64,000 bases of DNA from Opitutaceae bacterium (GCA_016794785.1 JAEUHC010000019.1:868001-932000); one strand, 5' to 3'; positions 22,303-30,980 are shown, counted from the stretch's first letter. Notes: generated by a model from the sequence alone, not told the origin. A program made the numbers and translations.

Positions 22303-22986
22303 TCAGACCTCCGACTCATCCTCGGCTCTCATGCTGGAAACCTGATCGACACCGGGAAACTGGGTGAGCTCGCGGATGAGATCGGGCACACGCGAGGGGT
22401 CGCGGAGGAGCAGCCGGTAGGAGAGGTCAGTGCCGGTGGCGGCGGAGTCGAAATGCTGGTTGGCGCATTGCGCCCGGAAGCTGTGCCGGCGGAGGAGTCG
22501 CTCCAGCGCGGGGAGCTCCGCGGTGGCGCGCGACCAGTGCAGGTTGAGCACCAGATCGAAGCGGTGGCGCGAGCCGAACGAAGTCGCCCACAGGTAGAGC
22601 ATGACGGCGATGATGATGCCGGCGCCGACGATGGCGGTGGAGAATTTCTGCGTGCCGCAGGCCATGCCGAGCACAATCACGGCGAGCACATAGGAGGTGT
22701 CGAGTGTGTCGCGCAGGATATTGCGGAATCGCACAATCGCAAAGACGGCCATGAGGCCAAAGGCAGTGACGAGATTGTTGGACAGCACCATCAGCACGAG
22801 TGCGACGATGACCGGCATCAGGATCAGCGACACGACAAAGGAGCGCGAGTAGGAGACACCCGAGTGCGTGAACATGTAAACCCACGCGATCAGCTGGCCC
22901 ATGAGGAAGGCCAGCAGCAACGCGAGCATGACCGTCTGGAAACTCGTCGGCGAGGAGCCGAAATCACCTCGGAGAAACGAATCCAT
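22303..22986 (-). CDS. DUF4956 membrane protein
   Basis: 227 aa from the ATG at 22986 (MDSFLRGDFGSS). The frame is open further, but overlaps the VTC gene. Four to five hydrophobic helices occupy residues ~15-140, with the family hallmark GLMAVFAIVRFRNILRDTLDTSYV. A soluble ~85-residue C-terminal part follows (RFDLVLNLHW to the end) that looks ferredoxin-like. DUF4956 proteins are typically encoded next to VTC-domain proteins, as here 22 bp downstream of one. Function unknown; a link to polyphosphate or a cell-surface polymer is proposed by association only. Confidence 0.85.
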   Translation of the reverse strand: MDSFLRGDFGSSPTSFQTVMLALLLAFLMGQLIAWVYMFTHSGVSYSRSFVVSLILMPVIVALVLMVLSNNLVTAFGLMAVFAIVRFRNILRDTLDTSYVLAVIVLGMACGTQKFSTAIVGAGIIIAVMLYLWATSFGSRHRFDLVLNLHWSRATAELPALERLLRRHSFRAQCANQHFDSAATGTDLSYRLLLRDPSRVPDLIRELTQFPGVDQVSSMRAEDESEV

Positions 22987-23008
22987 GGGCCGGGAGGCGC
23001 GCCGGGGC

Positions 23009-23839
23009 TCAGACGGCGACCGCCACGGCCGAAGCGGTGGCTCCGGCTTCGCGCCGGGCGGGCGCGGCGATGGACGCCGGGCGAAGTCCCACTCCGAGGT
23101 TCGAGACCTTGTGCTCGCCCATGAGCAGGACGCCTTGGGCATATTTCGGTGCGCCGCCGCGGGTGAGATTGAAGAGCCGGATCATCTCGCCGCACCACGA
23201 GGGCAGCCGATCGGTGAACTTGAGTTCAAAGACCACCCGGCGGTCGAACACCCGGGTGGGATTCGTCAACGTGCCCTTGAGCGCGGTGCCAAACTCGGGC
23301 TCGCACACGACATCGCGATCGAAAGTCACCCTGAGGGCGTTGCCAATCGGGCTCATCCAGGCCTCGCGGCGGTAGGCGACATGCGAGCGGGGAACGGCAC
23401 GGAGGGAGTGCATCAGGCGGCAGAATTCCCGCAGGGCGGCGAGACCTTTGCCGTCGGGCTTCACGAGATCGGAGAGGGCGGGCGGCCGGCCGGCGAGCAG
23501 TGGCTGAACCGAGGCACGATGCACGGTCGCGCGGACTTTGGAGATGATTTCATTGGTGCGGCGTTTGATTTCGAAGAACACCGCTTGATCCTCCCCTGTA
23601 TAGTGGCGGATGCGGAGCTTGTAGCGGTTCTTCTCGCCCGTCTGCACGGCTTGGTAAGTCGTGAGGTCCGGCGAATCAAGATAGAGGGAGTGCACCGGGT
23701 AGGAATTGCCGGGCTGCGTCGCGGCGTAGTCGTCGGGCTTCAGATGGCAGGCCACGAATCGCCGAATCGCCTGCGCGCGCTCTTCGCTCACGAGATATTT
23801 GAGCTCGAAGCGTTGGTGCTGGAATCGATGATCAGCCAT
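23009..23839 (-). CDS. VTC-domain protein (triphosphate-tunnel fold)
   Basis: 276 aa from the ATG at 23839 (MADHRFQHQRFELKYLV). It belongs to the VTC family, related to the catalytic domain of yeast vacuolar polyphosphate polymerase. Tunnel-lining charged motifs are visible: RFELKYLV at the start, YKLRIRHY, then VFFEIKRRTNEIISK with the ExKRR pattern. The end matches the usual VFDRRVVFELKFTDRLP with a final basic/Glu strand. It lacks membrane helices and is the first gene of a three-gene operon with DUF4956 and HlyD-like proteins. Polyphosphate synthesis is possible, but bacterial VTC/DUF4956 pairs are not well characterised. Confidence 0.85.
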   Translation of the reverse strand: MADHRFQHQRFELKYLVSEERAQAIRRFVACHLKPDDYAATQPGNSYPVHSLYLDSPDLTTYQAVQTGEKNRYKLRIRHYTGEDQAVFFEIKRRTNEIISKVRATVHRASVQPLLAGRPPALSDLVKPDGKGLAALREFCRLMHSLRAVPRSHVAYRREAWMSPIGNALRVTFDRDVVCEPEFGTALKGTLTNPTRVFDRRVVFELKFTDRLPSWCGEMIRLFNLTRGGAPKYAQGVLLMGEHKVSNLGVGLRPASIAAPARREAGATASAVAVAV

Positions 23840-24052
23840 GTCGTTTGGCAATGACGCCTCCGAGGCGACTATGTTTCATTGTGACCATTCGGTTCATGGG
23901 GGTTTTTTACGGCTGCTACCATACTCAACTTTAAGACATTAACGCGAGCAGGAAGGCGTAGAAATGCTCACTGAGGCAGGCCGAAGCCAGGCCCCGCTAA
24001 AAATGTGCACGGATTGACGCTTCTTTCGCCTTAACTGCCATGGCGGAGGCGA
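23840..24052. other. 213-bp AT-richer intergenic region
   Basis: Lies between the VTC operon start (minus) and the methyltransferase stop (minus), so it must hold the VTC operon promoter. It is visibly less GC-rich than the flanks. A short perfect inverted repeat, CGCCTC-C-GAGGCG, lies at 23855-23867, close to the VTC start. No convincing -35/-10 pair or small ORF could be fixed. Confidence 0.4.
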
Positions 24053-25054
24053 TTAGCGCACGCCGTGCAGCACTTGGAATTTCTGCCCGAGGTGGGAGGG
24101 ATGGAGCAGCTGTTGCAGGGATCGCTTGCGGGGCGTGGTCACGGCGGCATCAGCCGCGCTGGCCGAGGCGATGTAGTCGCCGGCATGGCGGATGAGAAAA
24201 GCCTCCTGCGACTCCAAAGCAGGTCGGATGAATCCGGCGCGTTCGAGCGCGGCTTTCATCCAATCCCAGCAGATGTGACAGGTGAGGTCCTGCTCTCCGG
24301 GCCGGCCCAGAAGATCGTTGCTCTGCGTATGCCGCCAGTAGGCTCGGCCTGTGCCTTGCGGGGTGTGTTGCAGGAGTTCCGACTCGGACTTGCCATAGTC
24401 GAACGCGACAAAGAGCCCGCGCCACGCGGGCCGCACGATTTCCTCGCAAAGGCGGGCGGCGGCGACGGGTGCGTCGAGGCGATAGCCATCGACGGGCGGC
24501 GGAGGGCTGTCAACGAGACCGTCGGCGAGGAGGACCTCGGCGAACTGTGCGCCTTCGAGGCGAACGCCGGTCCGGCGCCAGTGGCCGCCCCGCGCCACCG
24601 CGCGAACGAAGGGCTGCGCGTCGAACAATTCGTTGGAGAACACCACGTAATCACCCGCGATCAGCAGCGGTTCATCGTCAGCGCGGCGGATCACCCGCGC
24701 GGCGGCGAAGGGATGTCTCACACCGTCCAGCACGCCCGCGCCCTCGGGCTCCGCTCCGATCTCGATGAAGGTGTGCGTGTCGGGCGTTCGGCCCGCCGCG
24801 CGGAGGAGCTTGGCGCAGGCCGCGGCGACCATTTCGCCGAATACCACGCCGCTTGTGCTCGCGGTGAAGAAATCCGTGCCGGGGGCGTAGCCCACGCGCG
24901 CCCGTGATTTTCGGTAGTAGCCGACCGCGGGGTGGTAGAGCGCGAGCTCCATGAAGCGCTCGAACGGCATCTCGCTGCGCGCGTCCATGTGCTCGCGAAA
25001 CACCGCGAGAAATTCCGGCGAGACGGAGGGCGGGGGCGCGGCAGACGAACTCAT
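24053..25054 (-). CDS. MidA/NDUFAF7-like SAM-dependent methyltransferase
   Basis: 333 aa of the Methyltransf_28 (DUF185) family. The family signature is clear: MPFERFMELALYHPAVGYY near the N-terminus, GTDFFTASTSGVVFGEM, and FSNELFDAQPF, the NELFDA motif at the core. In mitochondria the homologue methylates an arginine of a complex I subunit; the bacterial target is unknown. The SAM-binding glycine loop is weaker than usual (FIEIGAEPEGAG rather than ExGxGxG). Its start codon lies only 16 bp from the divergent protease start, leaving essentially no promoter space unless one start is further in. Confidence 0.82.
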   Translation of the reverse strand: MSSSAAPPPSVSPEFLAVFREHMDARSEMPFERFMELALYHPAVGYYRKSRARVGYAPGTDFFTASTSGVVFGEMVAAACAKLLRAAGRTPDTHTFIEIGAEPEGAGVLDGVRHPFAAARVIRRADDEPLLIAGDYVVFSNELFDAQPFVRAVARGGHWRRTGVRLEGAQFAEVLLADGLVDSPPPPVDGYRLDAPVAAARLCEEIVRPAWRGLFVAFDYGKSESELLQHTPQGTGRAYWRHTQSNDLLGRPGEQDLTCHICWDWMKAALERAGFIRPALESQEAFLIRHAGDYIASASAADAAVTTPRKRSLQQLLHPSHLGQKFQVLHGVR

Positions 25055-25070
25055 TTACAAGCCCGAGCCG

Positions 25071-26369
25071 ATGCCCACAGTGGCGGACATGTTCAAACGC
25101 ATTCTCACGCTGGCCGCAGGCGTTGCGCTCGGGCTGGCCCTCGCGGTGACGGGCCTGCGGGTCGCCGCAGCGTGGGGCTTCTGGCCCAATCGTGATCACT
25201 CGCGGGCCGCGGGCTACGTGAGGGATGTGATGCGACTCGTGAACGAGCACTATGTGGACGAAAAATCCGTGCCCTACGACCGGCTCGCGCGCGGCGCCTT
25301 GCACGGCATGGTCGAGGCGCTGGATCCTCATTCGGAGTTTCTGGAAAAGAAAGTCCACGAGGAGTTCGAGGAGGACATCGCGGGTGAGTTCGGCGGCGTG
25401 GGTCTCCAGGTCGAGACGCGAGCGGGCCGCGTCGTCATCATCACGCCAATCGCGGGCACCCCGAGCGAGCGGGCAGGCCTGCGCCGCGGCGACGAGATCG
25501 TGGCGATCGACGGCAAGCCCACTGATCTGGGCGACGGACTCGACAACGTCGTGAGCCGCCTGCGCGGCAAGCCGCGGACCAGCGTGCGGGTGGGCCTGTT
25601 TCGCCCGTCCGCCCAGGAGAACTTCACTGTCACGCTCGTCCGCGAAGTCATCAAGATCGAGAGCGTGCGCGGAGCGCGGCTGCTCGACGACGGCCTCGGC
25701 TACGTGCAGCTCACGGAGTTTTCGGAGCACACGGGCGTGCAGTTTCTCCGGGCCGTCGAGGGCCTGCTCAAGTCCGGCGCCACCGGTCTCATCCTCGATC
25801 TGCGCAACAATCCCGGCGGATTGCTCGAAGCGGCGGTCGATGTGGCCGAGCCCTTCTTCAAGAAGGGCGAGCTGATTGTCTATACGCAGGGCCGCCGGCC
25901 GGCGGACCGGGAGGATTTCCGCGCGCAGGCTGGCGAGCGCCCGCTCGTGCTGCCGATGGCGGTGCTCATCAATGCCGGCAGCGCCAGCGCCGCGGAAATT
26001 GTCACCGGCGCGCTCAAGGACACCGGTCGCGCCGTGATCGTGGGCGAGCGATCCTTTGGCAAGGGCTCCGTCCAATCGGTCTTCAAGCTGGATAACGGCG
26101 AGGGCCTGCGCCTCACGACCGCGCGCTATTACACGCCCAGCGGGGCTACGATTCACGAGAAAGGTGTCGCGCCGCACCTGGAGGTCATCATGACGCCCGA
26201 GGAGGATGCCAAGCTGGCCCGCCAGCGCTCGCGGCCCGACATCACGGACCCCGCGCAGTTCAAGGAGCGCTTCGGCTTCGAGCCCATCGTGGATCGGCAG
26301 CTCGAGGCCGCGGTGGCGATGCTCCAAGGCGTGCGCCTGCTCGGCGCCACCCCGCGCCCGGCGCAGTGA
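25071..26369 (+). CDS. S41 C-terminal-processing peptidase
   Basis: 432-aa periplasmic carboxyl-terminal protease. The ATG at 25071 (MPTVADMFKRILTL) starts a signal-anchor; a second ATG at 25089 is also possible. A PDZ domain (~95-175) contains EFGGVGLQVE and GLRRGDEIVAIDG. The S41 catalytic core includes LILDLRNNPGGLL, the serine in NAGSASAAEI and the lysine in RSFGKGSVQS, so the Ser-Lys dyad is intact. Substrates would be unfolded or tail-tagged envelope proteins. The stop codon is 1 bp before tsaD, so the two are coupled. Confidence 0.9.
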   Translation: MPTVADMFKRILTLAAGVALGLALAVTGLRVAAAWGFWPNRDHSRAAGYVRDVMRLVNEHYVDEKSVPYDRLARGALHGMVEALDPHSEFLEKKVHEEFEEDIAGEFGGVGLQVETRAGRVVIITPIAGTPSERAGLRRGDEIVAIDGKPTDLGDGLDNVVSRLRGKPRTSVRVGLFRPSAQENFTVTLVREVIKIESVRGARLLDDGLGYVQLTEFSEHTGVQFLRAVEGLLKSGATGLILDLRNNPGGLLEAAVDVAEPFFKKGELIVYTQGRRPADREDFRAQAGERPLVLPMAVLINAGSASAAEIVTGALKDTGRAVIVGERSFGKGSVQSVFKLDNGEGLRLTTARYYTPSGATIHEKGVAPHLEVIMTPEEDAKLARQRSRPDITDPAQFKERFGFEPIVDRQLEAAVAMLQGVRLLGATPRPAQ

Positions 26370-26370
26370 G

Positions 26371-27402
26371 ATGATCCTCGCACTCGAGAGTTCCTGCGAC
26401 GAGACGGCCGTCGCATTCTTCGATCCCGCGCGCGGGATCGCCGGTGAATGGGTGCACAGCCAGATCGCGATGCACGAAAAGCACGGCGGCGTGGTGCCGG
26501 ACCTCGCGACCCGCGAGCACCTGCGGACCTTTGGCCCGCTGCTTGCGCGCGCGCAGCGCGAGATCGGCTTTGAAGCGGTGACGCGCATCGCGGTGACCCA
26601 CGGCCCCGGCCTCGCGGCGTGCCTCGCGATCGGCGTGGCGGCGGCCAAGTCCCTCGGTCTCGCGCTGCGGGTGCCGGTCGTGGGCGTGAACCACCTGCGC
26701 GGGCACGTATGGTCGCCCTTCGTTGCGCTGCACGCGGAGGCGCCGGCGCAGTTCGCCGCGCGGCTCGCCGCGCTGCTGCCGCACCTCGGCCTCATCGTCT
26801 CGGGCGGCAACACGATCCTCTTCACCCTCGACGAGACGCGCCGCCTCGCCGTGCTCTCCACGACGCGCGACGACGCCGCGGGCGAGGCGCTCGACAAGGG
26901 CGCGAAGCTCCTCGGCCTCGGCTACCCCGGCGGGCCGCTGATCGAGAAGCTCGCCGCGGGCGGGCGGGCCGACGCGTTTGATTTCCCGCGCGGCATCGGC
27001 CGGCGCGACGAGCTGGATTTCAGTTTTTCCGGCCTGAAGACGAGCCTGCGCTACCTGCTCGAAAAAATGCCCGCCGCTGAAATCGAGGCGCGTCGCGCCG
27101 ATCTCTGCGCGAGCTACCAGCAGGCCGTGATTGACGCGCTCACGCGCAAAGCGCGCCTCGCATTGGAGCGCGGCGGTTTCAAAAGCCTCGGCCTATCCGG
27201 CGGCGTGGCCAACAATCGCGCCCTCCGCACGACGCTCGAAGCGGTGGCGAAGCGTGCGAAGGTCTCTTTTGTCGCCGCCCAACCCAAGCACACAGGCGAC
27301 AACGCGGGGATGATCGCTTTTGCGGCGTGGGTGGAGGCAAAGGGCGTTGAGCCTGCGGCGGGAATGGGGCTGGGCGTAGAGCCGAGTGCGGCGCTGGCTT
27401 AA
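26371..27402 (+). CDS. tsaD: tRNA N6-adenosine threonylcarbamoyltransferase TsaD
   Basis: 343 aa, usual family length. It starts MILALESSCDETAVAF, the near-invariant TsaD N-terminus. Other markers are GGVVPDLATREHL, HGPGLAACLAIG, the metal-binding VNHLRGH, LIVSGGNT, and DNAGMIAFAA at the end. It transfers the threonylcarbamoyl group to A37 of ANN-decoding tRNAs with TsaB/TsaE, which are not in this window. Start chosen at the ATG 1 bp after the protease stop. Its TAA overlaps, on the opposite strand, the stop of the nuclease-like gene (shared TTAA). Confidence 0.96.
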   Translation: MILALESSCDETAVAFFDPARGIAGEWVHSQIAMHEKHGGVVPDLATREHLRTFGPLLARAQREIGFEAVTRIAVTHGPGLAACLAIGVAAAKSLGLALRVPVVGVNHLRGHVWSPFVALHAEAPAQFAARLAALLPHLGLIVSGGNTILFTLDETRRLAVLSTTRDDAAGEALDKGAKLLGLGYPGGPLIEKLAAGGRADAFDFPRGIGRRDELDFSFSGLKTSLRYLLEKMPAAEIEARRADLCASYQQAVIDALTRKARLALERGGFKSLGLSGGVANNRALRTTLEAVAKRAKVSFVAAQPKHTGDNAGMIAFAAWVEAKGVEPAAGMGLGVEPSAALA

Positions 27403-28001
27403 CGAGCCCGAGCAATTTGTTCAACTGAAGCGGCGAGTTGAGAATACTCCAATCTGCCGCCAGATAGCTGCTCCAGCGATTTCAGAGTGATCGAATGCTG
27501 GCTGCGTTCGCGTTCGTCGAGGACTCGCGTCGGCAATGTGTAAAATTTCCACTGGTCCAAGTTCAAAGCATCTATGGTGGCTTTTTCTACATGTGCCAAG
27601 AGTGCGAAAACGTAAATGTCGGCCTGACGTTTTGAATCATTGCTGCCCCCGTTTGAGCCGGCGCTGCATGACCTGGTTTTCTTCGTGGAAAATACAATCT
27701 TGGACAAGCGTGCCTGGCTCCAACTTTGAATGTAGGCTGCAGACTTGACCTCAATCTTAACGCCCTCCGACGTGATGAGATCGTAAGCGGCCCATTCATC
27801 GCGAAACTCCCCGGTGCTTATGTTCAGAGCCCGTGCCACGATGAATTCTGCCAAACGGCCACGTGTTGCGTTGCTAACCAAATCGGATGCACTCCACCGC
27901 CAGAAATCCTGAAGGGTGAAAGGTAGTTTCACTCCAAGTTTGTGGAAGCTTTCGTTTCCACGGAGTGTGGCGACAGGCCTGCGCCCTAGATCCAAGGCCA
28001 T
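27399..28001 (-). CDS. Orphan PD-(D/E)XK nuclease-like protein
   Basis: 200 aa from the ATG at 28001. The frame continues upstream, but only over rpoN. The arrangement E52 (LAEFIVARAL), D74 (AAYDL) and E84-V-K86 (IEVKSAAYIQSW) fits the core of the PD-(D/E)XK restriction-endonuclease fold: helix with Glu, then Asp on one strand and ExK on the next. No methyltransferase, helicase or other restriction partner is nearby. DNA here (27403-28001) is clearly less GC-rich than tsaD or rpoN, which suggests acquisition. It could be a nuclease of a defence module or a stand-alone DNA-processing enzyme; specificity unknown. Confidence 0.6.
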   Translation of the reverse strand: MALDLGRRPVATLRGNESFHKLGVKLPFTLQDFWRWSASDLVSNATRGRLAEFIVARALNISTGEFRDEWAAYDLITSEGVKIEVKSAAYIQSWSQARLSKIVFSTKKTRSCSAGSNGGSNDSKRQADIYVFALLAHVEKATIDALNLDQWKFYTLPTRVLDERERSQHSITLKSLEQLSGGRLEYSQLAASVEQIARAR

Positions 28002-28012
28002 CGCAGTTGAGC

Positions 28013-29533
28013 CTACTTGTAATCCCGCCGCAGGTTGCTCGGCAGCAGGCCGAGTTCCTCGCGGTATTTGGCGACGGTGCGGCGGGCGATCGTGATGCCT
28101 TTTTCCTGCAACTTGGCGACGAGCTCCTGATCGCTCAGGGGCTTCGAGGTGTCCTCCATGTTGATCAGGTCGGCGATCATTTCCTTCACGCTGGTGTTGG
28201 AGACGGAGGCGCCGGTCTCGGACTGGTAGCCGGGGGTGAAGAAATACTTGAAGTCGAAGATGCCGTGCGGCGTCCGGATGAATTTGTTGGCGATGGCGCG
28301 GCTCACGGTCGTCTCGTGCACGCCCACGACTTCGGCGACCTGGTTCATCGTGAGGGGCTTGAGGCCGGTGACGCCTTTCTCGAAGAACTCGAGCTGGGCG
28401 TTGATGATCTCGCGGGTGATCCGCTCGATGGTGCGCTGGCGCTGCTCGATGGAGTCGATGAGAAATTTGCCGGAGCGGATACGCTCGCGCAGGTAGTCGC
28501 GCTCCTGCTTCGAGAGCGTGCCGCGCGCGATCATGTCGCGATAGGTGCTGGAGATGCGGAGGCGCGGGATGTAGTCGCCGTTGAGGTCGATCTTCCACTC
28601 GTCGCCGTCTTTCTCGACGGTGACATCGGGGACGACGACGCGGTTGTTGTCGTCGGCGAAGCGGCGGCCGGGGGCGGGATCGAGTTTGCCGATTTCCTCG
28701 ATGGCGGACTGGATTTCGTCGGCGTCGGCGTTGAGCTTGCGCGCGAGATCAGGGATGCGGCGGCGCGTGAGCAGATCGAAGTGATCTCGGATCATGCGCG
28801 CGGCGAGGCACTGGCCGCGACCGCGGGCGGTGAGCTGGATCAGCAGGCAATCGGGGAGGTCGGCCGCGCCGATCCCGGCTGGCTCGAAGGTGCGGAGGAG
28901 CTTGTGCGCCTCTTGGACGGCCGCGAGGTCGAGCCCGGTCTGGAGCGCGACATCGGCGGGCGATTGGGTGAGGAAACCGCGGTCGTCGAGACCGCCGACG
29001 AGGTGCTGCAGCGCCTCAAGCGCGGCAGGGGAGAGATCGTTCATCTCCGCCTGCTGCATGAGGTGCTGCTGGAGGGAGGTTTCGCTCACCAGCGAGTCGA
29101 AAAAGTGCTCCCGGCGCTCGGCGTCCTCGGTCGTATGGGGCTGGGTGCCACCGACACTGGCCATGTGGTCGCGCCAGTCCTGATCGAGTTTGCCGAGGAT
29201 CTCGAATTCCTTGTCTTGGGAAAAATCCATCTCGTCGCGCGGGGCCTCGTCGGTTCCGGCTTCGGGCGGGGTGGCGGGCGCCTCGCCGCCATCGGTGTCG
29301 CCGCCGTCGCTGCCGGAATCGCCTGTGGCATCGGACTCAGGTTTCTCAAGGCTGACATCCTCCATCGGGAGTTCCTCGAGCGTGGGGTTGCTCTGGAGTT
29401 CCTCCTGAATGACGGAACGCAGGTCGAGCGCGGCGACCTGAAGAATTTTAAGCGAGTGCCGCAGCTGCGGCGCGAGGACCAGCGACTGAGACTGGCGCTG
29501 GCGAAGATCTTGGCTGAATCCGGGCCCGCTCAT
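28013..29533 (-). CDS. rpoN: RNA polymerase sigma-54 factor
   Basis: 506 aa. Region I at the N-terminus is Gln/Leu-rich and includes SLVLAPQLRHSLKILQ. An acidic region II (~60-130, EDVSLEKPESDATGDSGSD and on) precedes the core-binding domain and the helix-turn-helix (VGVHETTVSRAIANKFI). The RpoN box appears as ARRTVAKYREELG near the C-terminus, so the protein is complete. It directs transcription from -24/-12 promoters with AAA+ activators. It follows the Ser/Thr kinase gene by 26 bp on the same strand. Confidence 0.96.
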   Translation of the reverse strand: MSGPGFSQDLRQRQSQSLVLAPQLRHSLKILQVAALDLRSVIQEELQSNPTLEELPMEDVSLEKPESDATGDSGSDGGDTDGGEAPATPPEAGTDEAPRDEMDFSQDKEFEILGKLDQDWRDHMASVGGTQPHTTEDAERREHFFDSLVSETSLQQHLMQQAEMNDLSPAALEALQHLVGGLDDRGFLTQSPADVALQTGLDLAAVQEAHKLLRTFEPAGIGAADLPDCLLIQLTARGRGQCLAARMIRDHFDLLTRRRIPDLARKLNADADEIQSAIEEIGKLDPAPGRRFADDNNRVVVPDVTVEKDGDEWKIDLNGDYIPRLRISSTYRDMIARGTLSKQERDYLRERIRSGKFLIDSIEQRQRTIERITREIINAQLEFFEKGVTGLKPLTMNQVAEVVGVHETTVSRAIANKFIRTPHGIFDFKYFFTPGYQSETGASVSNTSVKEMIADLINMEDTSKPLSDQELVAKLQEKGITIARRTVAKYREELGLLPSNLRRDYK

Positions 29534-29559
29534 TTCGTCGTGGGAAAGCGCATGCTACT

Positions 29560-30534
29560 TCAAACCGGCGGGCGCGTGGTGGGCGGCGGCACGTGGGGAT
29601 CGCGCACGCCAAAGAGGTCCTTGAGATAGACGCCGAGCTTTTCGTTGGTGGGGCCGTAACGGTCGCTGTAGAGGTAGAGTTCGAGATCGGTCAGCATTTC
29701 GCTCGCGGACTGGTAGCGGCGGTCGCGGTCGCGGGTGAGGGCGCGCTGAATGATGGCTTCGAGGCGGGGCTCGATCTCCGGACGCAGGGTGGCGAATTGC
29801 GGGATGGGGAGGGTGAGGATGTTGCGTCGCGAGTGGGCCCGGTCGGCGGCGCGGAAGATGTTTTTCCCGAGCAGGAGCTCAGTGAGCACGATGCCGAGGG
29901 GGAAGAGGTCGGCGCGGGCGTCGGTGATCGCGTAGTTGGCTTGCTCGGGCGAGAGATACTCGTCTTTGCCCGCGATGACCTTGCCTTCCTCGTTATACAT
30001 GAGGTCAAGGGCCTTCGCGATGCCGAAGTCCGTGAGCTTTACGTCGCCTTCATAGGCGAGCATGACGTTCTTGGGCCCGATGTCGCGGTGGACGATGTTG
30101 AGATGGCGGCCCTCGCGGTCGCACTTGGTGTGCGCGTAGGCGAGGCCCCGGGCGATGCGCGAGATGATGAAGGCCGCCAGGTCCACGGGAATGGGCCGGC
30201 CAAGCTTGCGGTGCTGCTCGAGGAACTGCTCGAGGTTCACGCCCCGCACAAATTCCATCACCATGAAATACTGGCCGCTGGTCTGCCCGAGGTGGTAGGT
30301 CTGGACGATATTGGTGTGGATGAGGTCGGCCACGAGCCGGGCCTCGCCGATGAAGTTGTTCTGGAACTCCTCAATGGCGGAATACTCCTCGCGAATGAGC
30401 TTCACGGCGACGACCTTGCGGAAATTGCCGGCCCCTTTCTGCTGCGCTTCGAAGACAAGGCCCATCCCGCCCTCGGCGATCTTCCGAGTCATCTCATAGT
30501 GTAGCTCGCTGAAGATGTGTTTGATCGACGCCAC
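29560..30534 (-). CDS. Soluble Ser/Thr protein kinase
   Basis: 324 aa from a GTG start (MASIKHIF). This is a Hanks-type kinase domain over nearly the full length: Gly-rich loop AEGGMGLVF (20-28), ATP lysine K45 in VAVK, catalytic loop HRDIGPKN (149-156, D151), and metal-binding DFG at 169-171. The usual catalytic-loop lysine (HRDxK) is replaced by Gly, a common bacterial variant. There is no membrane helix or sensor domain; only a short Pro/Thr tail (VPPPTTRPP). It lies directly upstream of rpoN, and co-transcription suggests, but does not prove, a regulatory link. Confidence 0.88.
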   Translation of the reverse strand: MASIKHIFSELHYEMTRKIAEGGMGLVFEAQQKGAGNFRKVVAVKLIREEYSAIEEFQNNFIGEARLVADLIHTNIVQTYHLGQTSGQYFMVMEFVRGVNLEQFLEQHRKLGRPIPVDLAAFIISRIARGLAYAHTKCDREGRHLNIVHRDIGPKNVMLAYEGDVKLTDFGIAKALDLMYNEEGKVIAGKDEYLSPEQANYAITDARADLFPLGIVLTELLLGKNIFRAADRAHSRRNILTLPIPQFATLRPEIEPRLEAIIQRALTRDRDRRYQSASEMLTDLELYLYSDRYGPTNEKLGVYLKDLFGVRDPHVPPPTTRPPV

Positions 30535-30613
30535 TGGCGGCCGAGAAAAGGTGCGGTGTGCATCGCTGGCAAGAGCGCATTCGGAAAACGGCGCGGAATT
30601 TGCTAGCAGAAAT

Positions 30614-30641
30614 TTGACAGATGTCGTCGCGGTTCTAGCCT
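30614..30641 (+). promoter_or_regulatory. Candidate promoter of the Fe-S carrier gene
   Basis: TTGACA (30614-30619), 16-bp spacer, then TAGCCT (30636-30641). Only 6 bp separate the -10-like box from the ATG at 30648, so the transcript would be leaderless or nearly so. No Shine-Dalgarno is visible. Confidence 0.45.
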
Positions 30642-30647
30642 CGGTTC

Positions 30648-30965
30648 ATGATCACGCTTACGCCGCGCGCCGCCCAGCAGGTGCGCACCATGCAGGCCGG
30701 GCTCAACGCGCCGGAAAAGCGGCTGCGCGTCCTCGTGGAGTCGGGCGGCTGCTCGGGTTTTCAATACGGCATGTCGTTCGACGAGCCCAAGGCTGAGGAC
30801 ACGCATCTCACGAGCGAAGGCGTCGAGTTCGTGATTGATCCGGCGAGTCTCGCCTACCTTTCGGGTTCGGCGATCGACTTCGACGATGGGCTCCACGGGA
30901 AGGGCTTTGAGATCAAGAATCCCAATGCCCAGAGCACGTGCGGCTGCGGCAAGTCTTTCAGCTGA
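30648..30965 (+). CDS. A-type iron-sulfur carrier (IscA/ErpA/HesB family)
   Basis: 105 aa, usual size. The three family cysteines are present: C35 in GGCSGFQYG and C98/C100 in the C-terminal TCGCGKSF. It starts MITLTPRAAQQV, the standard A-type N-terminus. It accepts and passes Fe-S clusters to apo-proteins. It is a single gene here, divergent from the kinase and convergent with ubiE/menG (15 bp). Sequence alone cannot distinguish IscA from ErpA; the stand-alone position slightly favours ErpA. Confidence 0.92.
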   Translation: MITLTPRAAQQVRTMQAGLNAPEKRLRVLVESGGCSGFQYGMSFDEPKAEDTHLTSEGVEFVIDPASLAYLSGSAIDFDDGLHGKGFEIKNPNAQSTCGCGKSFS

Positions 30966-30980
30966 ACCACCGCGGCCCGG

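Noticed and set aside
24678-26897. 739-codon minus-strand ORF across the protease and tsaD
   Set aside because: Antisense to the S41 and TsaD coding sequences, with no recognisable domain.
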